Shown: positions 1 to 10,807, numbered from the stretch's first letter. The stretch is 64,000 nucleotides of DNA from Tilletia caries (GCA_032718865.1 JALUTQ010000041.1:62001-126000); one strand, 5' to 3'. The notes: generated from the sequence alone by a model not told the origin. Program-made: numbers and translations.

Positions 1-1
1 T

Positions 2-1585
2 TCCCCCGCGAAACGCGCTGCTGCGGCAGCGAAGACGGGCGCAAAGTCTGCTCCGCGCCCTCTACAAGCCCTGGAGCGCCGCATCCAGGCTGCCCTCAGT
101 CAGCGCGACGAGAAGGAGGCGGCCTTGCGTGGCTTCTTCGAGACGTTGACGACCGGCCTTCGAAACATCGAGGGTCTCAATGCCCTCGACAGCGACAGGG
201 TCGAATCGATCGGCACGCTCCTCTCCCTCGCCGCTGGTGTCGCCTTTGCCCAGCCGGGGAGAACTCCTGTCTGCCCTGAGTGGCATTCTCTCCTCGCGAA
301 TGCCGACCTCTCCAAGCTCCCTGCCCAGTCCGGCGTCCCTCTCACAGCCGCCGACGCAACAACAGCCCTGGACACCTCTGCCTGGCCGCTGCCTTCCGCC
401 ACTAGATCGACGAGGTCCTCCAAGCCCTCCTCCTCCCCCGCAAACGCTGCCCGTCCGGTCCTTGCCCCCCTCCAGGGGTACAGGACGCAGGGAGGCACGA
501 AGGGAGACGCGGCAAAGTTAGCCGCTGCTGGAGGCTCGAAGGAAAATCGCACATTCATTCGCCTCTCGGACGGCAACAAAGCCCGGGACGAAGATCCCTT
601 CGAGATTCGACTGCGGCTGGAGAAGCTCTTGGCTTCATTGAACCCCTTGCTGACCATTGGACGTGTCAAGGCGATCAAATCAGGCTTCTCATTCACGCCT
701 GGTGTGAGCTGCAACGCTCGCGCCTTCGAGCCGTACTTCTCGCAAATCCAAAAAGAAGCGTTCGATGCGAAGGACGTTGAGGGACCCTGCCAGTACCGCC
801 AATTTTGCCTCCGAGGACTGCCAGCAAAAATTGTCTCCGGCGGTGCGCCCAAAGCGGTGACTCCGCACGACGTCCAGGTCCAGGTGTGCGCGCGCTTTCC
901 CGGGATAAAGCTGGCAACACAGCCCCGTATCCTCACCCCTGCCCGCCATGAGAGCCCCGCCCTCCTCTGGCTTATCAGCGTCGCCGAAGGCGAATTCTCT
1001 TCGGACGGCCAGCCCTGCCCCAGTCGCGTCGACATAATGGATCGGACATGCACCCTCCGCCCATACCGCGCCAACAACGCCAGCAAACACTGCGGCCGAT
1101 GCCTATCATGGCACCACACGACGGACAAATGCCGCGCCGCCGCCCCTTCCTGCTCTCAGTGTAGCCTCACCGGCCATTCTGCTCAGGAGCACGCCTGTCC
1201 GTTGTGCAAGCCCGGTCAGCCTCCAGTGTGCGTCCCCGAGTGCGCACATTGCAAGGCGCCACAGCCTACCGGCCACCCCGGCTGCCGAGCCCGCCCGGTA
1301 TGGGACAGCAAGGTCAATGCGGTCATTGTGCCGGAAGGAGAGCGGCTGGCCCGCATCCAGAACAGGGGCAGATCCGAGCGCAAGCTCACCATCTCCCGAC
1401 TCCGCGCACAAGCCGCACATGCCGCCCGCACTGCCACCACACAACGCACCACCTCAGCCGCCACCAGCGCAACCCACCCACCATCCAACAGCGAGTCGTC
1501 AACTCGGCAAGAAGACACCACCCCCAACACCAACACACCTACCGACGCATCCGGGCCGCGCAGTAACGCCCTGGGTGAGTCCTAG
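2..1585 (+). CDS. LINE ORF1, Gag-like RNA-binding protein (5' partial)
   Basis: This frame is open from base 2 to a TAG at 1583-1585, with no ATG near the edge, so the start lies outside the window. The N-terminal half is Ala/Pro/Ser-rich and low in complexity. From about 1090 to 1300 there are consecutive cysteine-rich knuckles (CGRCLSWHHTTDKC, CSQCSLTGHSAQEHAC, CPLC, CAHC and a final H/C pair), typical of ORF1 proteins of Tad-type LINEs that coat the element RNA. The C-terminus is Thr/Ser/Pro-rich. ORF2 begins about 100 bp downstream in another frame, so ORF2 translation would need reinitiation or an unconventional mechanism. Confidence 0.85.
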   Translation, partial: SPAKRAAAAAKTGAKSAPRPLQALERRIQAALSQRDEKEAALRGFFETLTTGLRNIEGLNALDSDRVESIGTLLSLAAGVAFAQPGRTPVCPEWHSLLANADLSKLPAQSGVPLTAADATTALDTSAWPLPSATRSTRSSKPSSSPANAARPVLAPLQGYRTQGGTKGDAAKLAAAGGSKENRTFIRLSDGNKARDEDPFEIRLRLEKLLASLNPLLTIGRVKAIKSGFSFTPGVSCNARAFEPYFSQIQKEAFDAKDVEGPCQYRQFCLRGLPAKIVSGGAPKAVTPHDVQVQVCARFPGIKLATQPRILTPARHESPALLWLISVAEGEFSSDGQPCPSRVDIMDRTCTLRPYRANNASKHCGRCLSWHHTTDKCRAAAPSCSQCSLTGHSAQEHACPLCKPGQPPVCVPECAHCKAPQPTGHPGCRARPVWDSKVNAVIVPEGERLARIQNRGRSERKLTISRLRAQAAHAARTATTQRTTSAATSATHPPSNSESSTRQEDTTPNTNTPTDASGPRSNALGES

Positions 1586-1682
1586 AATGTGTCCTGTTCA
1601 GGCTCGCACTGTCTCAGGCAATGGCAGGGGGAGGGGCGCGGTGCGACGGGGGCACAGGGGACGCGGCGCTGGGCGTCGCAAA

Positions 1683-4600
1683 ATGGAACTCCGGATCATG
1701 CAGCTAAACGCTGGGCGGGGAGCAGACGCAACTAGCGCGATCCTGGAGATCGCGCGGGACAACAAATGCGATGTGCTGATGGTTCAGGAACCAGGGGGAT
1801 TCTTTACTAACACCAAGACTCTTCCCCGGATTCTTGCCCAGCACTATCAGATATACATGCCGGACATTACAGATGGAACGCGCCCACGCGTGGTGACATA
1901 TGTGCGCAAGCACGGGCTGAATGGACACCGGTGGCGCAGACCACCCTCACCAAGGGAAACAGAGACGTACTCGTTCTCGACTTCAAGACGTCCAGCGGAC
2001 AGGTTGTGCGGGTAGCGAACGTCTACAATGCGCCAGTAGGATGTGTCGGCTGTGGAGAAGGCGCGGAGGCGCTGATGGCGCTCCCAGTGTTTGAGGGCCC
2101 ATGTCTCGTCGCTGGAGACTTCAACCTCTACCACGACAGCTGGGCCGCGGAATGGTGGGCGGGAACTACCACAGCGCAAGCGGCGGCGTTTGGCGACGTT
2201 CTCGAGGCGGAAGAGTGGGAGCTGGGGCTGGAGAAGGGCTCCATCACGCGCATGTCGGAGGGAGGCGGCTCGGCCCTGGACCTTGTGCTGGTCAACCAGG
2301 CTCTCGAGCAACGAGGCTGGATGACCAGCTGTGAGGTCAGGCCTGATCTCAGCGCCGGATCCGACCATTGGCCTGTCGTCACGACGCTGCGCTGCGGTAA
2401 AGGCCAACCTCTGCGCAGGGAGAAGCGGTTTCGCTTCGCTCAGGCCGACTGGGACGAGTACCGGCGACAGCTCGAGGCTACGCGCGCGTCGTATCTGGAG
2501 CCCAGTCTCTCACACCTCCAGACTCGGCGCGCGCCCGAGCACATGAACCGGAACATCGACCAGCTGGCCGAAGCGATGCAGCAGTGGATCTTCGCCGCCA
2601 TGGCAGCAGCAGTCCCTCGCACACCGACAACGGGGCAGGGTCACCCGTGGTGGACGGCCGAATGTTCGACAGCCACGAAGGACCTATCGAAGCTGGAGGC
2701 CGAGCTCGCAGAAACCCACTCGGCTGGTCTGCTGGATCTCGTTCTCTACGAGGCGGTGACGCAGAGCAGGGCACAGGCAAAGCGGACGCTGTATAGGGCC
2801 CGACAGCACTACTACAGGGAACAGGCAGACAAGATCGAGGGCAATGAGATCTTTGTGGCGCGGAAATGGGCTCTGGCAGAACGCCAATACGCGTCTCCGG
2901 CGATGCAGGACGCCGAGGGCCGAGACTTTGTCACCTCGGCCGAGAAGCGCGCTCTACTCCGCGACACGCTGCTGCCCAACATCGACAGGCAGCACCCCCT
3001 CCAGGTCCTGGCCCAGCTCCCACCCAGCGCCGCACGCGCCTCGCATGCAGCCCTCACTCGCACCGAGCTCAAGGACGCTGTCTGGGCAGCTGCACCGGAC
3101 AAGGCACCCGGTCCAGACGAGATCACGGGCAGGGCGGTACGACAAGGATGGTCAGCAATTGAGGAGCCCCTGTTTGCGCTCGCCTCGGCAGCCCACGACG
3201 TCGGCTGGTATCCTGCGGCATTCCGAACCTCCACCCTGTGCGCGCTCAAGAAAGGCGGCAAGCGCGATCCAGCTCTGGCGCGCTCGCACCGGCTGATCGC
3301 GCTGCTACCCGTGCTTGGGAAGGCAGTGGAGAAGGTGGCTGCGAACAGGCTAGCATGGTTTGCAGAGACCTTGGGATTAGTGCCAACAGAGCAATATGGC
3401 GCCATGCCAAAGAGGAGCGCGACTGATGCGGGGGTGGCGCTCGTACACGACATTCACGTCGGCTGGGCCCGACACGAGCGCCTCACCACATCCGTCCTCT
3501 TCTTCGACGTAGTAGGCGCATTCGACAATGTGACCCCAGGTCGGATGGTCACCCGACTGTGGGAGCTCGGCCTCCCTCTGCCCCTCATCGCCTTCATAGC
3601 CTCGTGGCTCGCGGACAGAATCGCAGCCATCAGGCTGGATGGCGAGGTTGGCGCAGCGGAGCCATGCGTCACGGGCCTCCCGCAGGGGTCTCCCCTGAGC
3701 TTGATCCTCTTTGTCCTCTTCCTCAGCCCACTGTGGGACGCGATCCCTGCAGGAATACGTCTCTTTGGGTTCGTGGACGACGGTGCGCTCAGGGTACAGG
3801 GACCGACAGTCGAACAAAACTGCCGAGCATTGGAGCAAGCATACGAAGAGGCAGTACGGTGGGCGGCAGAGAACGGCCTCTGGTTTGACCAGGTCAAAAG
3901 AGAGCTCATTCACTTCCCCCCTCTCTCCAAGATCTCTCAAGCACTTCTTCCCGTCCACCTCGGTCCGAACGACGACGATGTGGTACAGCCAATCCAGCGA
4001 GACGCTGCGGTGAGGTGGCTCGGCATCTGGCTGAACCCCACCCTCTCCTGGAAGCACCATGTCCGCACTCAATCGGCTAAGGCACGCTCGGCGGTGGGAT
4101 GCCTCCGCATGCTCGCTAACACGGTGCGCGGCCCATCGGCTCTGCTCCTGCGGCGCGCATACGTGGCGTGCATACTGACAATTCTGTTGTACGCCTCCCC
4201 AGTCTGGTGGAGAGGAGTCACGCGCCAGCTGCCCCGGTTGCCGAGGCCGAGGAGTGAGCCGTTGCCAGCACGGTCGGTGCGCGTAGTTGGAGCTGTGGAA
4301 CTCGCGAAATTGACCGAGGCGGTGCAGAATGTGGCGTTGCGGCTTATCTTGCCGGCCTGGAGGACGACACCCATCGTAGCTTTACAATGCGAAGCGAGCC
4401 TGCCACCGGTCCGCCTGGTCCTCAACTATCTGCGCGCCCTTTACGGGACCCGCCTTCATACTCTCCCTGCCAAACATCCCATCTCCCTGCGCCTGTCCGC
4501 CGCCGTCTCGCACCAGGAGCGCGCCAACCTCCTTCAGGTGCGAAGACGAACTACCCGCGGAAATCTCACGACGCAGACCACTCCGCTACTGGAGATGGGA

Positions 4601-6138
4601 CGTGAAGTAGAGGGCGTCGAACGTCATGGACCGGGACCGACAGCCCCTTGGGAAGAGCCCTTCGAAAAACAGAGGGGCCTCACCATCTCCCTGTTCGAAG
4701 GCAGCAGCAAAGAGACGGTCGCAGCGCAACATGAAGCAATCATAGGAGCCGAGAAGGCACCACTGGTGGTCTACTCGGACGGTTTTGCAGGAGCTGGCTT
4801 TGTGCTTTACCGAGCACGCGAGGGACAGCGGGAGAAGGTGCTGGAGAGTAGCATTCATCTCCATCGGGACAAGGAGGTTTTCGATGCGGAGGCTTTTGCG
4901 CTTTTTACGGGACTCAAAACCGCCTTCACTGCTGCGGAGCACCTCGACAGCACGGCAATCATTGTCTTCATCGACAATCAGGCAGTCCTTCGCGCTCTCA
5001 AACAAGACCCAAGACACAACGGCAGCAGCGGCTCCATTCTTGCCCTTACACGACGCGAGCTCATCAAGTGGCTGGAGGAGACGCGACAAGATCGGTGCAT
5101 CTGGCGTGGGTCCCGGGTCACTGCAGCATCGAAGGCAATGACAGAGCAGATACTATGGCAAAGAAGGGTTCGTCAGCACTGCGGGCGGACATCAGAGTCG
5201 GGCGACGCAAGACGAGCCTTGCAAAGGCCAAGCGCCGAGCCAAGGAACGGCTCCTCAAGGAATGGAAGGACGAGTGGGATCGTAGCAGCAAACATGGATC
5301 ATACCGTCGACTCCGCACGCGACCTCCATCGTTGACCCCAGCACCTTATTTGGGAAGTCTGCCTCGTCGTGTTCTGGGTCTGTGGCTCAAGGCTCGGCAA
5401 CTATCTTCACTATGTAACTATGACAACTATATAGTGATAACTAATAGTGATAACTTGACTATACTTTGGGCGGCGAAGCCGCCTAGAAAAAATAGTAGCT
5501 ATAACTTTTTCAGATCGGCGCGGAGTAACTAATATTTGAAATAGTTATGAAAAATCGCACTTGGCTGATATAGCCACTAGATAGTCACTATGTAGTAGCT
5601 CCAGCTACTCCTAGTCACATATAGTCGCTATCTCAGTTACTCATAGCCACATATAGTGACTATTTCAACCAAATGTAACTTTTTGTGTTGGACAGGGGCT
5701 GGCTGAGACAGCTGCTGGATAGTTACTATATAGTAGCTCCAGTCACTTATAGCCACATATAGTGACTATGTCAATCTCATCACTCATGTTGTACTGAACT
5801 AGTCACAGGTAGCTACTGGAAGTGACTATAGTGGCTATTTCAGCGAAAAAGCCAACGAAAATTTTGCATGGCTGAAATAGTAACTATTAGTTTTTATAGT
5901 AGCTATATCTCACTTGACTATACTATTTCCCGCCGAGGTGACCACTCACTATAACTTGACTATACTATTTCGCAGAAAAGTGGTAACTCTAGTAGCTTGC
6001 CGAGCCTTGCTGTGGCTACAGGCCAAGACGGGTCACGGGGACTTCAGCACCTATCACCAACGGCCTCATATTAACCACCCCGACGCCCGCCTTCGCTGCC
6101 GATGTGGCCGCCACAAAACACGCCTCCACCTGTGCTAG
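1683..6138 (+). pseudogene. LINE ORF2: endonuclease / reverse transcriptase / RNase H, frame-broken
   Basis: The ATG at 1683 opens an exonuclease-endonuclease-phosphatase domain (MQLNAGRG, VLMVQEPG). The frame shifts near 1920-1935 and continues with AGDFNLYHDSW and SDHWPVV. The reverse transcriptase follows, with KAPGPDEITG, VVGAFDN, GLPQGSPLS and the catalytic FVDD near 3775. RNase H begins near 4770 (VYSDG, DAEAFAL, FIDNQAVLRAL). A second shift near 5070-5110 leads into HLAWVPGHCSIEGNDRAD. The frame is then interrupted by the MITE at 5388-6009. Removing the MITE and one 8-bp repeat rejoins LWLQAKTGHGDF and the CxC zinc tail, ending with TAG at 6138. Two shifts plus the insertion make this copy non-functional unless the shifts are sequencing errors. 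Confidence 0.88.
5388..6009. mobile_element. hAT-like MITE nested in the LINE
   Basis: It is 622 bp, AT-rich and has no coding potential. Its ends are a perfect 13-bp inverted repeat: CAAGGCTCGGCAA at 5388-5400 and TTGCCGAGCCTTG at 5997-6009. It is flanked by an exact 8-bp direct repeat, CTGTGGCT, at 5380-5387 and 6010-6017. An 8-bp target duplication with CA-rich termini is the hallmark of hAT elements. The interior carries many TAGTGACTAT / TATAGTCACTA-like motifs in both orientations, like the subterminal transposase-binding repeats of hAT MITEs. Excising it restores the LINE reading frame exactly, which confirms the boundaries. Confidence 0.9.
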
Positions 6139-6365
6139 TGGCTCCACGTGGATCACACACGTGGCCACTATCTAATCTCCCCTTTATCTAATCTCCTCTC
6201 CTTTTACTCCCACGCAACCGCATAGCAACACCTGTCACCTCCACTTTCCCACGCTTTCTCTCTCGCCCTCATCTTTCCCTTCTCGATGTCATCCCCTGTA
6301 CTTAGCTCCCTTCTTGGTCATTGAATACTCTTGCCTTTCACTACTTGATGGTCTTATCCATTACA
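6131..6365 (+). repeat. LINE 3' end, copy 1 of a 235-bp direct repeat
   Basis: It runs from the last ORF2 codons (TGTGCTAG) through the 3' UTR to CATTACA. It matches 8185-8420 almost perfectly; one substitution and a 1-nt length difference in a T run are visible. Sequence diverges immediately after CATTACA in both copies, which marks the element terminus. Confidence 0.9.
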
Positions 6366-6469
6366 TGGTGATGAGAGTAGATTCACTCTGAACGCCCCCT
6401 TCCCACACCTTCACCCTCACCCTCTCACCCTTCCATCCTGCTCCTCTCCCAAGTCCCACAGCATACACA

Positions 6470-7930
6470 ATGACTTCACCGGCATTCTTCCTCGTCCTCA
6501 AACCAGTTGACACGCACTGCGATCTTCCTGCTCAGAGCATCGCCTTCAGCCCCTTCGACAACGTACACCTGTTGCTCGGCGGCAAACGCTCTTCGTATTA
6601 TCGCCGACAGACCGTTCCCCATCACACAGCCGACTTCATCTTCGATCACGCCAATCTCGAGCCCGACTGCGCCGTTGTCGCCTACAAGGATGGGGCCGTG
6701 CTGATCGCCAACACAGGAGACGCCAACACGGTCCAAATTAACGGCCTCCCGCTTGCTGCGGACATCAAACAGGAACTCTTCGACGGGGACGACGTCAAGC
6801 TTGGTCACCCGGACCTGTACAACTCGGATTTCAACTGCGCTCTTCAATTGCGCGTCACCATCTCCGATACCCTTCCCCCGGCGCTTCGCTTTCCATCCCC
6901 TTCCAGCATACCCGCCAGCTCCTTCGTCTCTATCACATCTACGGCGCTTCTGGTTTCGGATCAGCTGCTGGCCTCCAATGAGCGCCTCGCTGAACAACTG
7001 CACGAGACCCAACTTCGCCTACAGCATACCCTGGATGCTCTACACACGGCCTCTTCTAGTCCGCCTCGCACTTATCAACGGCTTCTTGAGGACCTCCGCT
7101 CGGCCTCCGAACGTCATGCGTCCGCATTGACAACTTCGGTACCGACATCGGTACTCACGTCGGCTCAAGAGAATGCTCCCCCTTACACGGCTTCTTCTCC
7201 GCCCAAATCGTCGGCGCACCGCACCCTCACGTGTTCCTCATCCTCTGGTGGACAGCCCTTGCCGCCTTTCGCCTCAAGATTGGAATCAGATGCGATAGAT
7301 TTGGGAGACTTCAGCTGGAAGACGACTTCTTCGGTAACATCACCTTCCACGGTTCCTGTCGGACCGCCGATGGACTCTCTTCACGTTGCACTGACGCGCG
7401 TCCGCGACAGCTGGATCTCGTCTCGCATCGACGCCGTTGCGTCTCAGAGCGCCAGTCCGACGGCGGACGTCGCACTTATGCGTGTACGGGAGGCATGGAT
7501 TCATGCGAGACGAGCTTGCGGCGGCAACGAACGCGCATTGATCGGAACTTCGGCGTCTGACTCTCCCACGCACCCTGCATCGCCGCACATCGTCGCGACT
7601 ACAGTATCGTCATCTTCTACAGCTCCATTGACGATGATGCTGCCTAAATCATCTCCGTCATCGCCGCCGACCCCAACAACGTTCTCTTCAACCTCAACGG
7701 CACCGCTACCCGCGGTGAATGTCGCCGTGTTTGGCCCGGCTCCGCCAGAAGCGAAGTCCACGTTGCAGCCTCGCAACACAACCAACACCGCAGTTCACGT
7801 GTCGTCCGCTCTCCCGCACGTCCTACGCACACTCTTCGACGTTCTTCTGCCCCACGTCCACAGACTTTCGTCGCCTTCTTCCTTCCGTCATCAAAAGTCG
7901 CTCCCCGGTCGCGTCAGATATGGGTCATGA
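6470..7930 (+). CDS. FHA-like N-terminal domain protein with Ser/Thr-rich tail
   Basis: This is a single-exon frame of 486 codons with an ATG at 6470 after a pyrimidine-rich leader. Residues about 18-125 resemble a forkhead-associated fold: a beta-rich segment with an early GGK-R, then DGAVLIANTG, VQINGLPL and FDGDDVKLG, which match the NG..L and GD.I.LG end of FHA domains. The usual G-R...S-x-x-H core is not clear, so phosphothreonine binding is uncertain. A possible short coiled coil follows (about 165-195). The rest is Ser/Thr/Pro-rich with a repeated R-x-x-W-I-x-x-R motif near residues 310-345. The gene sits between two LINE 3' ends. FHA assignment is from pattern only. Confidence 0.6.
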   Translation: MTSPAFFLVLKPVDTHCDLPAQSIAFSPFDNVHLLLGGKRSSYYRRQTVPHHTADFIFDHANLEPDCAVVAYKDGAVLIANTGDANTVQINGLPLAADIKQELFDGDDVKLGHPDLYNSDFNCALQLRVTISDTLPPALRFPSPSSIPASSFVSITSTALLVSDQLLASNERLAEQLHETQLRLQHTLDALHTASSSPPRTYQRLLEDLRSASERHASALTTSVPTSVLTSAQENAPPYTASSPPKSSAHRTLTCSSSSGGQPLPPFASRLESDAIDLGDFSWKTTSSVTSPSTVPVGPPMDSLHVALTRVRDSWISSRIDAVASQSASPTADVALMRVREAWIHARRACGGNERALIGTSASDSPTHPASPHIVATTVSSSSTAPLTMMLPKSSPSSPPTPTTFSSTSTAPLPAVNVAVFGPAPPEAKSTLQPRNTTNTAVHVSSALPHVLRTLFDVLLPHVHRLSSPSSFRHQKSLPGRVRYGS

Positions 7931-8184
7931 CGGATGACCTGTCCTGTTTTAAATTCTAATCGCGTGGTCCCGCACGCTCTACACGGTCCATCCTCGATTC
8001 TCCAACATCAACATCAAGCATGATTGCATGATTCCTGGTACGCTAGTATCCTGCATTCCTGATTTCTCCGCGCCCCCGTTCCTTTCCTTTCTCCATGCGC
8101 CCGTTCCCCTTTTTTCGTTGGTGCCCATTGCTTGCCCTGCTACCCTTGAACGACTCGGGACAGTCGTTTCTTTTTGGGGCGGCA

Positions 8185-8420
8185 TGTGCTAGTGGCTCCA
8201 CGTGGATCACACACGTGGCCACTATCTAATCTCCCCTTTCTCTAATCTCCTCTCCTTTTACTCCCACGCAACCGCATAGCAACACCTGTCACCTCCACTT
8301 TCCCACGCTTTCTCTCTCGCCCTCATCTTTTCCCTTCTCGATGTCATCCCCTGTACTTAGCTCCCTTCTTGGTCATTGAATACTCTTGCCTTTCACTACT
8401 TGATGGTCTTATCCATTACA
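8185..8420 (+). repeat. LINE 3' end, copy 2 (severely 5'-truncated insertion or duplication)
   Basis: It is nearly identical to 6131-6365 and ends at the same CATTACA. It carries no ORF2 sequence beyond the stop codon. The simplest reading is a dead-on-arrival LINE insertion of about 235 bp; the alternative is a segmental duplication that carried the FHA-like gene with it. Confidence 0.85.
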
Positions 8421-8454
8421 CCACCCCCTCAATTGCCCAACATACACACACCAC

Positions 8455-8595
8455 CAGCACCTGCTGGACCTTGCCCGACTTCCGTCCGGGCGACTCGATT
8501 ACGAGTACCTCTTCAACGACAACAAGGGAATTTCCCTTTTTGCCGAATATGTCACCACATCGCGAGCCTACAGCTGCAACGGCATGACGACCTGA
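8455..8595 (+). pseudogene. Orphan C-terminal coding fragment
   Basis: Directly after the LINE tail, a frame of 46 codons reads as credible protein (RLDYEYLFNDNKGISLFAEY, a later Tyr-Ser-Cys-Asn) and ends in TGA at 8593-8595. No start or upstream exon exists because the LINE tail abuts it. It may be the tail of a host gene cut by the 8185-8420 insertion. I do not recognise the family. Confidence 0.35.
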
Positions 8596-9100
8596 TCGTC
8601 TGACGGGCAGTTGGTACGGAGTCGCTACCACCATCTCTTGGGAATATGAGCTGGCAGACGCGAAGATGGCCTCTCGGCAGTAGTGAGAAATTTGTTATTA
8701 CTGGGTCTCTGGCTGGACGTCGATCTTCTCTTTCCCCATGTCTCCCTTCTTTGTACGCTCCCCTTTGGCGCCCGCGGCCAACGCTCCTCCTGTGCGCCCA
8801 GCTTCACTGCCTGTTTGGTGGTGGAGTGTGGAGTTGCCGGTCGCTTCCCACGCTCTCAGTGGATTTATTGGCGACGTGAAATACACTTCCTTCCTTCCTT
8901 CCTTCCGACCACTCGTCCTCAACATCTACATACCTTCTCTACTACTTCACTCTCAGTCTCTTCCCTTTTGAAGCACGAACAGCAAAATGCTCACCATCCT
9001 TCCTTCTTTCCACCACAGCTTCTCGTCCTCCTGCTCACGCTCATCCCTTCCCGTCCCACCACTCTCCCTCACTTTCCTTTCACATCCACCGCACCCACAG
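8596..9100. other. Non-coding stretch with TTCC microsatellite
   Basis: No convincing gene is visible. It holds a short (TTCC)n run near 8888-8907 and pyrimidine-rich DNA that could be the promoter or 5' introns of the interrupted gene that begins near 9101. Confidence 0.4.
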
Positions 9101-9287
9101 ACACCGATGCCGAGATGACCCGACAATTGATCCTTCAGAGCTCGACAAGGCAGTGTCCATCGAGACCCTCTGTGCCGAAAGCCGTCGAATCACCCAGTCC
9201 TTCGAGTCGAACACAGACACCAAAAAACAATTCCAAATCGAGACCCAGTTCGAGATCCAGCAGCTTCAGCTTCAGCACCAGCACCAG
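9101..9287 (+). pseudogene. 5' part of a Gln-rich coding region split by the Ty3 insertion
   Basis: After an intron-like acceptor (CACCCACAG at 9100) one frame reads DDPTIDPSELDKAVSIETL and then a Gln-rich heptad-like stretch ending IQQLQLQHQHQ at the insertion point. Removing the element and one ACCAG copy joins it in frame to LDIQVEQLQLQGRQRR at 16210 onward, so this was one coiled-coil, Gln-rich reading frame. A second frame (Ser-rich) is also open across the junction, so the choice rests on protein-like composition. Upstream exons were not resolved. Confidence 0.5.
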
Positions 9288-9603
9288 TGTGATGAGCTGT
9301 GAAGCGTCAATCACGAGCTGAACCAGAACCGCGAACGAAGAACGAAAAGGAGTCAAGGAGAGTCTGAGAGAGAGGAGATGCTGTGTGTGTACTTGATATT
9401 CTGAGGGGCTAGAGAGGGGAATGAGCGTGGATCGTTCCCCTCTTATATACACTGAGGGAAATGAGAAGATGGAACGCAACTACCGTGTAAGGACAGTGAA
9501 GGCGCGACGTACGGATACGTCGCGACTGAGTCTGGAACATCGAATCGAACCGAATCAGGAAAATGAACGTTACCCATGCAGGGCCCTCAGGCGGCTCCTT
9601 ACA
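9288..9603 (-). repeat. 3' LTR of Ty3 element
   Basis: This 316-bp LTR is identical to 15889-16204 at every position I compared. It carries TATATAAG on the minus strand near 9442-9449, the likely core promoter motif. Confidence 0.95.
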
Positions 9604-9769
9604 TACGCCCCCGCTTACACTGCCCTCGTCCGCGAGGGCTGACGTCCCGAGTCCGCAGCCAACGCTGCTTGATCCTCCTGCTCGTCGGCCTGACGGGCTT
9701 CCTCCTCGTGTCCTGGGAGAATGATGGTGGTTGCACGGGGCAGACGGGTGACGCATAAATGCTGTCGTG

Positions 9770-10807
9770 CCGCCTTTTTCGAAGTCCCGCTTTGCCCAGG
9801 CGAGATGAAGTAGGCGAGAGTCTTGCTGCCAGGTGGGTGACTCATTGGACCACTCCACAAGGTAATCAAACGCCTTCCCATCGTCGAAGAGGGTGGGTCG
9901 GCGGCCGAGATAACCGAACACATGCTGCTCATCCTCCCCCCTCCGCACTATCGAGGGCGTGAACAGGGCGAGGCCGCACCTTCGACGCGTCGCCTTGGAA
10001 CCGAACGAGGGCGTCGACTGGGAATACGTCGTGAGCCCGAAACCAGCCGGGGAGATGAAGTCGGTACGCCCGCTTTCCCACCACCTCAACGACCCGAAAA
10101 GGACCGGCATATTTGGCCGAAAGCTTGCGCCGTGCAACCGCCTCCGAATCCAGCGGCGCGTGGTAGTTTCGAAGGTCAACCCACACATACTCCCCCTCTT
10201 TGAGGACGAGCTCGTCGCGATGGGCGTCGAACCAGACCTTCTGTCGAGCAGAGGACATCTCGATCACCACTCCCGCCTCCGTGCGTGCCGCTCGCAGGTC
10301 GTCGACCCAAGCAGAGTGAACGGGCGTTCCTGTGGAAGCTGTTGTGTCCTCCTGCAGGCCGAAAAGCCGAGGTTGCTGCCCGAAGACCAATTCGTATGGA
10401 GAGAAGCTAGTGCTCGAGTGTCGCCGGTTGTTATAGGCCATAGCAAGAATCGGAAGCTTGAAGTCCCAATCAGTTTGACGCACACTGACGTAGTGACGGA
10501 GCATCGTACACATCGTTTCGTTCAGCCGTTCCACCTGCCCATCGGTCTGTGGGTGGTAAGGGGTGCTCATGCCCAGCGTGATCTGCAGGGACGAAAACAC
10601 CTCCTGCCAGAACGCGCTGGTGAAGCGGGCGTCTCGGTCCGAAATCAACTTCTGTGGCAGGCCTGTGAGCGGGAAGACGTGCTCAAGGAATCGCTGAGCG
10701 GTCTTCTTCGCATCGTCCGTCTTCTCGGAGGGGTAGAACATCGCGAATTTGCTGAACTTGTCCGAGACCACTGTGATCGTGTCCATCCCCGACTCGGTGG
10801 TGGGCAC
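9770..10807 (-). pseudogene. Ty3 integrase core, C-terminal domain and chromodomain
   Basis: From 10807 downward the integrase catalytic core reads DTITVVSDKFSKFAMFYP, FPLTGLPQKLISDRDARFTS, TPYHPQTDGQVERLNE, giving D, D and E of the DDE triad. It is followed by the GPY/F-like KYAGPFRVVEVVGKRAYRL module. The frame ends near 9929 at a run of six C (+ strand). In the next frame, about 9940-9770, a chromodomain-like segment appears (VFGYLGRRP, DYLVEWSNESPTWQ). Chromodomains on integrase target insertion to modified histones in other chromoviruses; this element nevertheless sits in a coding region. Confidence 0.85.

Larger units (their letters stand above)
1..6365 (+). mobile_element. Tad-like LINE (non-LTR retrotransposon), 5' end outside window
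   Basis: The unit is ORF1 with zinc knuckles, ORF2 with apurinic endonuclease, reverse transcriptase and RNase H, a C-terminal zinc-binding tail and a 3' UTR ending in GTCTTATCCATTACA. ORF1 is already open at base 2, so the 5' end lies outside the window. The 3' boundary is inferred because a second copy of the same 235-bp tail at 8185-8420 stops at the same base. There is no poly(A) tail. ORF2 has two frameshifts and a nested MITE, so this copy is very probably inactive. Order and domains fit the Tad1/I-like clades common in filamentous fungi; clade placement is inference. Confidence 0.9.

Noticed and set aside
1317..2015. Frame starting at 1317 considered as a separate gene
   Set aside because: Its useful part is the start of LINE ORF2 (from 1683); the rest overlaps ORF1 in another frame and is low complexity.
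5400..5990. Repeated TAGTGACTAT-like words looked like a CRISPR-type or satellite array
   Set aside because: Spacing is irregular, orientation alternates, and the block has perfect TIRs and an 8-bp target duplication, so it is a MITE.
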